Below, in pieces: positions 12,716 through 28,900 of a DNA stretch of 64,000 bases. The notes below the pieces were generated by a model that saw only the letters and a list, made by a program, of their open reading frames with translations, made no database searches and was not told where the DNA came from. Both the position numbers and the translations under genes were made by a program. The number at the start of each line of letters is the position of its first letter. Within the stretch, counting starts at the first letter, position 1. Origin of the DNA: Balanoglossus misakiensis (Eukaryota > Hemichordata); assembly GCA_040954595.2 (NCBI GenBank), contig CM082597.2:682001-746000 (forward strand). The letters are read 5' to 3'.

Positions 12716-14862
12716 TTACAGCTTGGCTTTCTTTGTCAACATTTTATTGACAGTTTCAATCAAAAGTTCCAGATCATTATCGGTTGACATTCGATGGCCC
12801 GCTTCCTTTCTGAGAATGACATCCACATCGTCGCTCGCAAGTCGTTTAGCGATGTCCAGAGACATCTGATAGGGGACTGTGTCATCTTGCATTCCATGCA
12901 GAAGTCTGACAGGACAAGTGATTGCAAGTGGATTGCTTTTCAAGAGATCAGCATTTGTTGTATCGATGAAATCTTCAGGTCGTACGGTCGTTGTTTCTGT
13001 TACAGTCTGGCCATCAGTGGTCTGAATCCAAAGATGACAAACGAGGATGAGGATTTCTAGAAGACACTCTGTGATGGATTTTCGACGGGATTCAACTAAT
13101 CTGCATACTAAATGTCACCAACGGGAAGCTTCCTCTCAACTAACACCTTTGTACAAAAATGCCTCTACGTACGTTCTTGCCGTTTGCTTGTTCCATGGAA
13201 TAAATCGTAGGAATCTACTCCTTAGACATTCATGGTCGGTCAAGTGTACTGTAGCTGTGTATGAGACTTTACCACTCTGAACTCAAAACATGTAATGAGC
13301 CAGAAGTGTTAATCCTCCTTAAATAATCATGTTCCCTAGTTTAACTCTTTCGCTGACGTGGTTCAGTCCAAGCGCGTTGTTTTCTATGGTAATGTTGGAC
13401 CTCTAAAGAGGGAGCTTGGGGGGGGGGGTGAAAGGGTTAAACTTACCTCTTTAGTGTCTACATAGGTCATGTCACCAACAAATTGTCCAGCGGTTGCCAC
13501 ACCAACCAAGCCTTCAACTTTATCTGATCTTTCTACTGCCACCACAAGCATGATTCCACCACCCATGCTGGACCCTATAAGAATCTGTCAAATATATAGA
13601 GAAGATGCAATGAACTCATTTATTCTACATTGGCAGTTGATAATACATGCAGTACTGAATGGGTTACAAGTCAAAATATAAAATACTAGTATATAGAAAT
13701 TCATGTATTATGTGGTATGCCCGGCCACTCGATCAAAAAAGTCTCTCATCACACAAATATGTACATCTTTGATGAATGAGCATCCTCTCACCATGTATTG
13801 TATAAGAATTCAATACAACGTTGATATTAAACAGACCAGCATTGTCCAGAAATATTAATGCCTCTCTGCATTTCCATCTTGATTTGGCACCTCTACATGT
13901 AAATAAAGATAAGCCTACCTGGGGTCCTGTTGTCAATTTGTCTAATACTTGCAATGCATCTGACTTCCAAACACTGAATGTTCTGTCTTTGGGTGAAAGC
14001 TCACCGATGGACTCGCCACATCCCTGATAGTCAAATCTGCCGATAAAAAACAGAAAGACTTCCTTGAATTGTTTGATTTCCAATGTATTTTTGCATTATA
14101 CATAGGCTATGCAAAGTTTATAGCCAGTCAAGGATCATTGCCTAACCGGCCTTTATAGACAGGTGGTCTTTAAAGACAGGTCAAATAATTTGACTTTCTT
14201 ACCTGATAAATGCACGTCCACTGTCCTTGCAGTACTTTTCTAATGCGAGTGCCTTCCCACCATTCATGTTTGACATGAAACCTGGAAGGAACATGATGCC
14301 AGGCTGTGATCCCTCCATGGCTCTGTATGCAAGCGAGTTGCCATTGTCAAGTTTCAGGAACTTCGGTGGTGGCTGGTCTGGTATACTGTCACTCATTCTC
14401 CTGGCTGTATTCAATATACCTGAGGACACAGACATGTCAACATAAGACCTGTGTCAAATCATTTGGTCATCATCACGTGTAAACCATCTGAAACGCCACC
14501 ATGGCAACAAGGAGAAGGACCTTCACATCCTCACAACGGGACAAGCTTTGACTGAATAAACGTCTACGAATAAGCTAAAGTAACTACTGCACTGCTGTGC
14601 AAGCCGTCAAGTCACTCATTTTAAAATCTAGGTCGAGCTAAAAGAATATTTTCCTTGGGGACCGTAAAAGATCACCCCAGCCAACGCTAAAATATGGACA
14701 CGCCCCTTCCCATAGCAACGCCAGACGCGCCTGCATCGAGTATGTGCGCATTACTTCACACGAACACTGTCTATAATTTTCCACTGCCTTCTCACCTCGA
14801 AAATTGGTTGACCTTTTAAACAGACCGTAGCTGTGTTGTAAAGTACGGCGTGCACTTGTCAT
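12716..14862 (-). CDS. ABHD10: ABHD10-like mitochondrial acyl-protein thioesterase (alpha/beta hydrolase)
   Basis: Five exons: 14862-14796, 14419-14203, 14036-13919, 13584-13447 and 13021-12716, giving about 281 residues (human ABHD10 is slightly above 300). Exon 1 encodes a basic leader (MTSARRTLQHSYGLFKRS) that fits a mitochondrial transit peptide. It was chosen over a later in-frame ATG because its donor and phase match exon 2. Family landmarks are PGIMFLPGF, RFDYQGCGES, the nucleophile elbow GSSMGG (Ser about 140), PVRLLHGMQDDTVP (acidic residue about Asp227) and GHRMS (His about 256). ABHD10 enzymes remove acyl groups from mitochondrial proteins and act on some acyl glucuronides. The stretch between GVATAG and the last exon is shorter than in vertebrates, lacking roughly 20 lid residues. 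Either the lid is short or a small exon between 13022 and 13446 was missed. Confidence 0.88.
13356..13437 (+). repeat. Dispersed repeat family B (copy 2)
   Basis: Inverted relative to 12287-12362, about 75 bp of high similarity ending in a G-run. It lies in the last intron of the ABHD10-like gene, immediately beside exon 4. Confidence 0.8.
14121..14190 (+). repeat. Dispersed repeat family C (copy 2)
   Basis: TATAGCCAGTCAAGGATCA, CCTAACCGGCC and TATAGACAGGT correspond to blocks at 16818-16870. It lies in an intron of the ABHD10-like gene. Confidence 0.55.
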
Positions 14863-15215
14863 TACATGTACTTCGACCGCGAGGTTTCAGCATGCAGTGG
14901 GCGCGGCCATATTGGATTTCCCGAGATACATTTCGGTTGGACGAGAGCATAGAAAATTGCGAATTTTCAAACTTTTCTGTATCATACTTGACTGTTTTCA
15001 GATTTAAAACATTCTAGAGTAGTAAGCGATGCAAAATTTGAAATATTGGACAGATCTGTGAGTATTTGCCGAAGATAATAGTTCGGAAACCTTCGTCTTT
15101 TCTCGGTACTTCCGGTGAAACCATATCATTTGTACTTCCGGATTAGGTGGCGTCGCGTCGTCCGTTTCTTCCCACCCCGGATAAATCGCCCTACTTTGTT
15201 ACTCTTAGTACCATT
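14863..15215. promoter_or_regulatory. Putative bidirectional promoter (ABHD10-like / KAT7)
   Basis: The two start codons point away from each other across about 350 bp. The interval contains two ACTTCCGG motifs (15108-15115, 15134-15141) of the ETS/GABP type and a GCGGCCATATTGG stretch near 14903. CpG content is higher than in nearby noncoding DNA. These are common in housekeeping bidirectional promoters; function is inferred. Confidence 0.6.
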
Positions 15216-19247
<4,032 letters not shown>

Positions 19248-19612
19248 CGTCAACTGTCGTGTCTCACGAATCATGCAGACTTGTCAGAGATTGTTGCTGC
19301 TTAGTGGAAGTTATTTCAGTCTCAAGAGGGCGCTGTATTCATTCTGAAGCACTGAGTTTCCAGGCATTATTAGTACACAGGTTTAGAAAGCGAATCCTAG
19401 AATAACCATAGCATCAATAAGAATCGGAGATAGCCACTCTGCTGTGACTTTCAGTACTGCCCAAGGGTGTGCGCCCTCTGTGTCAATACATGTCAAGAAT
19501 ATTTTGTACACTATCGAGGAATTGTACAAAGTTTTGAAACAAGTCTTTTGTAATTTGTGTATCATGTGTTTTGGGAAACTTATAACATTCTGTTGCCTTA
19601 AATGCTATTAAA
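19248..19612 (+). other. KAT7 3'UTR with candidate poly(A) signal
   Basis: Noncoding sequence after the KAT7 stop. The first plausible hexamer is ATTAAA at 19607-19612. Confidence 0.5.
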
Positions 19613-22484
19613 TTTGAATACCCAAAGTGCTTGAAAACATAGTAGAGCCTTTATATGTTGAACATGAATTGGGCAAGTTGGACACAGATATTTGCAAGGC
19701 ACCACTGAGGGCGATTTCTTCAGTCACAAGCTTGTTTTTCAAATTTAAGTAAACAACCTTTTCTGTCTTGATATCCTTAAACTGCCATGTACTGCAAAAT
19801 TTACAGTTCATTGAATAGTATTCATCTTTTCCTTCAAATTTTGTACAAAACCGTCTGCAAGTTTTTTTATTATTAAGTTTTACCATGTTGTATTTTGCCT
19901 ATTTAACATGAACACATTCTCAGTAGAATAATCTTACTTTCGAGCATTTTTTCTTGTTTTGCTTTAGTATCTATGGAATGGTTAGAAAGCCTTTTACAGT
20001 TTTCTTGCAGATGACTGAATTTCATTTCATTAAAATGGTTGAAGATGATTCGCCTGGTGTTCTTTTTATCTCATTGAGTGAGTGATCAAGATGTGACAAC
20101 TGTTGTCTCTGTGTGTTGCTAAATAGTCTGCCATAACTGATTTGAGGTTGAATACAGTCTGCCTGTAGCTCTGCATTTTGACGACAGGCTGTGTCGTAAA
20201 TCTCAATCGTCAGGATGACACGATTTTCTTCTCTACCCTATCTGTGATGTAACTCTCCATTGCAACTGCAGCCTACACGTATCTGTTTGAAAGACCCTTC
20301 TAGCAATTTGACACCTTATGGGAACCTGTCTTTGAACAATGACACCATTACAGCACATTCCTGACAAGACTTGTCTCGAATCCCTCTTGCCTTGACACAG
20401 AGTTCTTTTCAAAATAATTTCAATGATGGCAACAACATGAATGGGATGAAGGTCTCTTTTTATATACTCACACCTTTTCACAGCAAGTTTTCACTAACGT
20501 TAACATATCACTCCAGTGATGTTATTGCGACACTAGTTTTGAACCAGTCTGCAGGTTATAAGCAGTCTATTAGTCACTGGCATTTTCACAAGTCAGAACC
20601 TATGAGCTATTTTATTTAGAAGCACGTTCAACAAACTGGTGAGGCTAACATTAAGTTTAAACTCAAGTGGATCTCATTTTATAAAATCTCTGCCAATTTC
20701 AAGAATGGGAAAGCAGAAAACAGCTGAATTAAACGGTTATTATTATCTTTAAACAAATCAGTATACATGTACATTGCTAATTAAATCCTCGAGTGTGATT
20801 AAATATGAAAAAGGGCAGGGAGGGGGGGTATAGTCTCAAAGATAGAAATATACCTAGGCAAAGATATAATTTATCACACTTTCCAAAGTGTCTGAACACG
20901 TTTTCATCACAGAATTCCAAAACTTAAACAAATATGCCAACGGTCAAAGCCATATATTCATATTTTCTCCAATATGTTTGCATAGACATTTTGGAGCCAA
21001 TGCCACAGTTTCTAATACCTACACGGTTTCATCAAAACCGTCAGCAGCCGAAAGGCTCCTACAGTGGAAATTAAGACAAATGATGCAAGTTCGATTTATC
21101 TTTACAATGAAACACATTTCTGGTAAAGTATTTTGGTGACCCCTGACTTCAATCTTGTCAGATTCATGTGTCAAATAACCCCATAGGTGCTGAAAACTGA
21201 TTAGCTCTGATTACATTATTTCACTTCTTGACAAAACATATTGCCAATTTGGAAACGCAAGACTTCATTAGGGGAATGAAAACTGAGACCTTCTGGTTCC
21301 CAAGAGCAACATCGCCTAACAACATCCATCTACCTTATGTCAGCCTATACGTGTAGCGTTGAAAAAGTCTCCGAGTCGTCAGTATAACAAGTTTTACTAC
21401 TGTAGTAATTAAATTCACACGTCAGCACAGGATTAAACCCCTTTCTCACTCTATATGAATTTTAATTAGTGTTAGCCCATAAAACATTTCAGGTTATATT
21501 TTGTCATCGTGATGTTTTAATGAAAATGTTTAAGTCATCATAAAGTAAAGTAAAATAAAATAAAGTACATGTATGATTTAGGTTTATTGGGAAATGGATA
21601 TATTTTGTAATTTGTTTGTATTTGGCTAGCTTTATGTGTAGCAGTGTGTTGAAATCTGCCTTCGAATGTAATGTTAGCATTTTGTTGATAAATGCGAGAA
21701 TACACGATATCGGATTTCTCGTACGCGGACAGATGAACAACTCTTTAAATTTCAAAACTCGAAATATAGACAGACTGTTTGGAAATCGAAACTGAACATT
21801 CGTCTTATCATGACAGTAAGTTTCTTATCGCGTAACCAAGGCAACCCTAATTAATATCCCTGTAGGATGACACTGTATCTTTGAACAGATTCATGTGAGA
21901 AAAGTTACTGACATTACCCCATCTACCTATTAACCTTTAGTTTCATTTTGTCAGTGATAATTCTCTAGTGATGCCTTCGCCGTGAGAAATAAAGATAACA
22001 AGCAAAAGAAATAATTCTTGTTTTGTTCTGTATTGATAGTGGTGACAATACGTATGGTCATGTTTCCATGCCGACAACAATATCACTAGCCACTTTCATT
22101 GAGCTTCATATTTCATCAAAATTGTTATTTTGAACAAATAATGGCACTTTTATAAAAGGCACTATGTTCATTTTTTTCTTTCATTATATTCTTTGATGTC
22201 CAAGATATTTACCCAATATGTAGTGCGCGTCATTTTGAGAGAAAACCGAAGGCGAATTCTATCTATATTGTAATTTACACTACTTTAAATGCATGTAGTT
22301 ATTCATTTCGCATCATGAGAAACCTGTCTGTTATCATAGTTACAGTATCTGGTTACTCCGATCGTTGTCACGAAATCAGACAAATTATCTACCGATGTCA
22401 TCTATACAAATTTTAACGCATGATTTACGCATTCGTGATATCCATGGCACCAAGCTGAGTATTTGATCAGTCTGTCGACAGTTT

Positions 22485-22580
22485 GGATAGACCATTTTCC
22501 GAACTAAACGAGACTCTGCGAGATCTCGCATAGCTAGGTAGTTTACATAGCCTAGGTGGACATTCTCATGTGACACAGGA
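22485..22580 (-). repeat. Dispersed repeat family A (copy 2)
   Basis: Matches 7262-7350 in the same orientation. It includes the palindrome-like block TGCGAGATCTCGCA. Confidence 0.65.
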
Positions 22581-24280
22581 AAAACAATACATCGTGTTAA
22601 ACAGCTCAAAAGTTACATTTTGTTAAACTCTACACCTATTCTATTTTCATAAAAAGCTCGAACTGGCTCTGTCTTAGCTCATTCAGATTTCACACCTTCC
22701 AGAAGCAAATTGATTATTGCATCCTGGTGCATTATTATCTTGTAAAAAAGTGGATTAAGTTCTCGTCCGCCCAATTAAATCGAAGGAGCGCATGACTCAT
22801 CTATGTCAAGTTCTTCAGTTAGACTACAGAGACACACAGACACACAAAGACCCAGATCGAGGTTAATCAATATGGCGCCAGTCACGTGACAATTTTAATG
22901 GACACCATCGGGCCATTTGCCAGCTGTAGTTCTGTCTTTTCACTTGTATAGTCCTTATTTCGTATAGATTTCCATATAAGGTTTTATTGCGTTTGTCGGT
23001 AAGGCACGTTTGTTACATTATCAAATTAAAACGGCCCTATATTACGATCCACAAGAAATATTTCACTGAAAATATCAAAGGTGGTGACGTCGCGCGGAAT
23101 CGTGTTCTGAAATTCATTAAACGCGTGGTTATTTCTCAAGTCATTGAAGTAATGCTATAACTTATCATAAAACTGTTAAAACGCGAACTCTGATTGGTCG
23201 TAAATAACCACCATTATACACTAACAACAGAAAAGTTCTAAAACATCGCGGATAGGGGTTGCGGAGGTAATCGTGTTTGTCCAATTCTTTCCACTCATCA
23301 CCCTAAAATCTAGTTTTATATCCACTTTCTAAAGAAAAGCAATTTACTTATGAGACCGGGTTGTCTATGATAAACAGATGATATACGCCACAAAAATGTA
23401 TGCTACACTAACAGCACTATGTCAATTTATATCCCTCCACTAATCCACACATTGTCTGTATGTCTGCATATGTGCTGTCTGTCTGCCTGCCTGTCAATCT
23501 GTCTGTCTGTTTGCAAATTCCGATTAAACCATCTGTTCTTCATTTCCCAATTCCCCATTTTGTATGCCTCTGTTTCAGAGCAATAATTTATATACACTAT
23601 AATATTACGAGTCGGAGAGATATTGTAGTTCTACTTTTATTGCCTTTGGCATTTCTTCCACACCTGATGCAAATTGACGCCTTGGAGGTGATAAGGTTGG
23701 AATTGTATTAGAAAACCGTCTGCGACAAACAGCCATTCTCGCAAATCATGGCATCTGTCACCTCGTTTGCTTGATTATCGAGGGTCACTTTGTTGACACG
23801 ACAGACAAGCCTAATCATTAATTTGCCACCACTCTGGAAATAAATAATCATTTACTTCTCGCGTGTTATTCTCGATGAAATGGTAATCCTCTTGCAGGCT
23901 GGCGCTAGCATTAATCATTGAATCGTATTAGTTATGTTTACGTCTGTCCACTTGTCTATATGTGAAAATGCTGCCAAACTTTAAAACAGATATTTTTTAG
24001 AACAAGAACAATTTTAAATGCCCTCGTCAGCCGAATACCTGAATACAAAGCAACCGTCTTGCAAAGAACTGATCATATCGTTTCAAGTACGATTTTTTTT
24101 TTCTGAGGATTGTTGTGACAAATTTAATCATACAATCACTGTTCACTGACATTAAAACGTCAATAAATCTTCAATGTTCCGTAAAAACTGGAGGAACAGA
24201 CCGTGCCCAATGTATACAGTAGTAAAACTAATGACCATAAACTGACTGTTATGTTTGAATATCTCCTTTTATGACTCGCC

Positions 24281-24532
24281 ATGTCTGTTTCATCCAGACC
24301 GTCGAATAGGAGAGTACAATTGTTGCAAAGGTATCCGCGTGCCAGTTCAGTTTTTATCAACACTGTATATATTTGCGTAATGGTTTTTATATGTTTGCTG
24401 TGTGTGTATACCCACTTTTGTGTTGCAATATCTGGACTTTATATCCACAACGTGACTATAGAAAATGAGCTACAAAAGGACACTAACAGTGAAGATATAG
24501 CATACGCGATGAACGTTAAGTTTCGTACATGA
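24281..24532 (+). CDS. Unassigned open frame, possible type II membrane protein or chance ORF
   Basis: An 83-codon frame from ATG with a basic head (RPSNRRVQLLQRYPR), one hydrophobic segment (VYICVMVFICLLCVYTHF) and a short acidic tail with an N-glycosylation site (NVT). This is the layout of the first exon of a type II membrane protein. No good splice donor or homologous downstream exon was found, and the family is not recognised. It may be chance. Confidence 0.15.
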   Translation: MSVSSRPSNRRVQLLQRYPRASSVFINTVYICVMVFICLLCVYTHFCVAISGLYIHNVTIENELQKDTNSEDIAYAMNVKFRT

Positions 24533-24782
24533 CTTCCTGGGGAGATGGGGTGGGCTATTACTGCGCACATATTGCACCTCTTTCATTAAAAACAGCGACA
24601 TCACACCACTGAACTTCAGGGGAGTGTCTACTAATATACACATCGTCGTGACTGTATAGGCTATATACTTTTACGGTCTGCACTTTTAAATTACCTGGCT
24701 TTATATTATCCCTACCTGGGGAGGTGCTATCTTGTTTGTAATCGCTTAAATGCGCCTTTCACGCTACATTAGATCGTGGTCA

Positions 24783-24837
24783 ACTTCCGGTGAATATTGC
24801 TTGTGGTTAAGCTACTTCCGGTTGGAAGTGATCATGG
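24783..24837 (+). promoter_or_regulatory. ETS-type motif cluster, possible promoter
   Basis: Two CTTCCGG motifs within about 40 bp (CAACTTCCGG, GCTACTTCCGG), followed by GGAAGTG, roughly 1 kb upstream of the signal-peptide exon at 25785. It could belong to the adhesion GPCR promoter or a 5'UTR. Motif evidence only. Confidence 0.2.
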
Positions 24838-25784
24838 CGTTGTGAAAGGTGGAAACTGTAAATTATCAAATAATTTGTACCGTTGCTAAGGGATGAGCAA
24901 TCTGGTTATAGCCAGCAGGAGGCCAATGTCACACCAACTGATCAGCTGCGAATTTATAGCCTAGTGCGGCTGACTGAACACGTGATTTGGCAACCGTTTC
25001 AACAAATGCATGCTGCGTAAATGTTGAAAAATTGCCGTGCAGCAATTATGCAAATTATGCAGTTGGTAATAGCCGCAGAGCATGAAGTCCCCGGCGACGA
25101 TGAAAATGTGAACTTGAGCGTTTCCAGGGAAACTCTAGGCTATCATCTGCACTCAGCCTATAGGTGGCGTGCATTGCACCGTGGAACCGAAAATAGACTA
25201 ATTATGTGATTTGCTGTAAGGTATACCTATACCGTACGGAGGATGAATCTAGTTACACACTATGCATGTATAATTTATTCAAATATCAGTCCGCGCCACT
25301 CAACTGCATTTTGTATGGAACAACACCGATGGACACGAATTCAATTACCTGGCAGGAAAACGAGGCCGGGAATAACATTAGCGGTTCTCCCCACATGAGA
25401 TGCACCTAGACTAGTTTTTTTTCTTCTAGTCAACGATACTGCCAACTAGAGACAACATAGACAAAGGGACGCTTCTCAAGTTTGTTTGATAATTTCACTT
25501 CGAGGCTGGCGCCTCCCTCCCCTCAGAAAACTGTCGTGAAGACCCTTTGTCCCTGTCCACAAAGCATAGAGCAACGCGTAGGTGTCCACGGCAACATTCA
25601 GTAAAATAACTCGACAGACGCCTGTTGAAATGGTTACAGACTGTACCAACGTATCGCCTAGATCAGATCATCTTACACAGTACGACACATTCAAAGAAGA
25701 CTAAAAGTCACTTACCAGACATCTAGCAAGTCTTGAATGCAGATTCATATATTTTCACCTGAAGATTGAACAAGAAAAAGTAAT

Positions 25785-25916
25785 ATGAAGAGTTTGTACA
25801 TTTTCTCTTTTGTTTTTATTACATCATTGCTGTCGAAGGTAAGTGCTGAAAATATTTTGTAATGATTGGTATCACACCTCGATATGTCACATGTCAGACA
25901 GCAGCCTTCCTGCCTG

Positions 25917-25970
<54 letters not shown>

Positions 25971-28900
25971 TGCCTGCTTGCGTGTCTATGTGAGTGTCTA
26001 TGGGCCTGCCTGCCTGTCTCAGTGATTGTAGTGTACATCTTCATATATTCCATCTCGCCATCCGTTTTTGTCCCTTCATTTGATTAGTCTCTTTTTGGAT
26101 TAACGTCAGTCTGGTATCTTTAATACAATCATCCCCAGAGAAGACTTCTCCCAGCAGGGAATACGGACGTCGAAAATGAGTGTTATTTAAACCCAGAACG
26201 CAATAATATTAAACACGATTGTTGTGTAAATGGTGTATTGGTGCCCATGCAGTGAGCGCATTGTCAGTTGCAAACGAACATAGAACAGCTACAATCGCTC
26301 AGGCCAGACACAGCGTTTCTGTGATAAAATCGAAGTTAGCGCTAGAAATTGACTCTATAAAGGAAATTAAAAAGCTTAACTAAATTAAACGTCTCAGTAT
26401 ATCATCATGTCATTTCATTCAATGCCATTGTTCAAACTAAGTATTTTTCCTGTTGTTTTGACTTTGCAAGCCATCATATGAAACTTTGCACTGGAAATCA
26501 ATAAGTTTGCCCTGTGACTACGGTTTACTAGGAAATTGCACTCTTACTGTAAGAAACGCCGAGGGAGGGGGGAGACAGAGAAAGAAAGATGCAGACAGAG
26601 AATGAATATGGGATCATTTAAATGTATACTGTCATCTATATAAATTTAGTAACTATAAAGGCACAGACTCAAATTAAGTAAATGAACCAGCACAGATTAC
26701 CTGGAACAAATACGGGAATATTTTCCCCATTTTCCCACAAAGAATCCATTTTAGTGGCGGAGTTTACATTACCCGTTACGGCTTATCACCGCAGGCACGC
26801 CTGCATGTGGTCTTTGAAAGATAAACTATTTTTACAGTTTACCTAATCTAGGTTGGCAGTAGCGAGATGATGTTATTACCATAATTTAACGGTGCGGCGT
26901 GTTTTCAGACAACATATTCTATCATAACGTTCTGACTTGAATGCTAATCGCCCAGAAAACCAACTTGCGTGTGAACATAACACAGTACCGCCTTGAATAG
27001 CGTGCAACTCTGTCTCATTTTGTTGGCCGTCTAATTATTCTCCCGCCAACAGAATAAACACATACAGGAATTTTTAATATTCGGAATGACAATAACGCCT
27101 GCATTAAAAGAAATAAATGGCATTCAGGGTGTAAAGTCTTCATTCCGACATGCAAATATCGATTCGAGTTTTATTTTCATTAGTCTGCCTAAGGTTGCTT
27201 TTCAGCCTTTTTGTGTGTGTGTCTGCCTGCATATTTGTCTGTAGACACCATAGGGAGGCCTGTTTGATAGGTTATCGGTTAGTTACCACGTTATCGGTCA
27301 CAATAGGGCCGGCAGACAGACAAGACAGACACTACACAAAGTTGGATCAATGTATGCACATACCTTTCTCTGTCGCGCAGATACGTGCTAAATTACTTCC
27401 CCCAAACTCCTGTTCATAAATTCTAATCAACCAAATGACGTTGTTATCATATGAATGACGAAAAAGTTCCATTGTTGCGCGTTGAAATGCGACTTGACGT
27501 TTCAAACATCCACCTCTCCATTCACAATTCATCCAAGAAAGGTGAAACGACCATTCCTTTGTTAACGAAGTAACAAACACGACGCCCTCAGTCTATTCAC
27601 AGAGCTGACAGTTTCCATCGACTCGGTTTTTCATCAGGTACAGTCTAATCGCATCACCGTGATATTTCCTGAAACTAGTCGTCTAGTTAGAAACTAAGCC
27701 TTAGGAACCCTAGTGCTTATTTCATTAGCAGTATCCAATAGATTATACTTCGTGTTCTCCACACCTCAACAAATTACAACCTTTTCATAACAATGACAGC
27801 ACCATATGCGAATAGAATATTGGTCGGTAATCTTTCCTAAATAACACTCGCATAGAAAGAGTTGACATTTTCGTTTTGGGGAAATACAGCGCGTCTTTCA
27901 ATGTCTAACGACAAACTTTACCTCATTCAAGTCGCATGTCACGATCAGTTATGGTTTTTATGATTCTCCCTATTTTCACCTACGGACCCTACAAAAGATT
28001 CCCCTCGAACATATATACATTCTATTGACATAAATTCACCTCTGCTGTTTTTGTGCCGCGTCTGATTTTTTTTTCAGGCGAACGTGACGACACTGAAACC
28101 ATGTGGAGATTAGCATGTAGTGGTCGTCATTTGCTCTGAACAAACCGACGGGTAATAGTCGAGGCATATGCGAGCACTTCATGCAACAGCATGGTTTGAA
28201 TACGTGACCAGAGAGACAAACTAAAAACCTTTACACGTATTCACACTTTACCGTGTTGGAAACATTGATTCTCACACTCCTGGCATGCTGAGGGTGTGGG
28301 ATCAGAGTGTGAGAAATATATAATCTCACACACAAAGTACTTGGGATCATGTTTCTCACACCCATCAGCCGGGATATATTTTTTGACAAAAAAACCCAAC
28401 TCTTGTGAGAAATATGATCCCAGGTCCTTAGGAGTCTGAGATTCTATTACTCGTCGGGGATATTTTGTCCCACGCGAGCCGCAGGTGAGTGTGGGGCAAA
28501 AATATCTCCAACTTGTGCGAGAAATCCCAGGTCCTTGGGAATCTCCTGCCATGTAAAATTACCGCAAAGATATAAGCCGCAAAAAGCACATTCTTCTGTG
28601 AACGTCTCTATGTTTATAACTTTCGCGTTGATTGCTGATATGAAACACCGCGACTTGTTTCGTTGTGTTTTTCTTAATTGGGTAGTGTCGTTGCTTAGCA
28701 ACTACGCTGAAAACCATTCATTAATCTAGAAAAAATAATGACTAAATATCCGATAAATGGCGAATTATGGTCGTTTAGATGGACACAATCGTTGGTGGTT
28801 TTCACATTATTAAATTCTTTGAAAAGTATGAGAAAATCTACAGATAATTCCTCTACCAGAAATAGGTGGCGTGATGCAAAATGTCAAAACACCATACATG

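Larger units (their letters stand above)
19613..25784. other. Long intergenic region
   Basis: About 6.2 kb without a gene that can be supported. Seen in it: a family A repeat at 22485-22580, a short membrane-protein-like open frame at 24281-24532, and a cluster of ETS-type motifs at 24783-24823. The rest is AT-rich and unremarkable on both strands. Confidence 0.6.

Noticed and set aside
24160-24363. Minus-strand hydrophobic frame, and resemblance of 24285-24305 to 32195-32220
   Set aside because: The shared GTTTCATCC-CACCGTC-like stretch is about 20 bp with mismatches, too short to call a repeat or coding exon.
19613-25784. Search for tRNA or other structured RNA genes
   Set aside because: No A-box/B-box pair with a cloverleaf, and no recognisable rRNA or snRNA sequence was seen by eye; a tRNAscan-SE or Infernal run would be decisive.
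28241-28552. 103-codon minus-strand frame with several Cys
   Set aside because: Lies in a repeat block and its residues follow the repeated DNA; no family resemblance.
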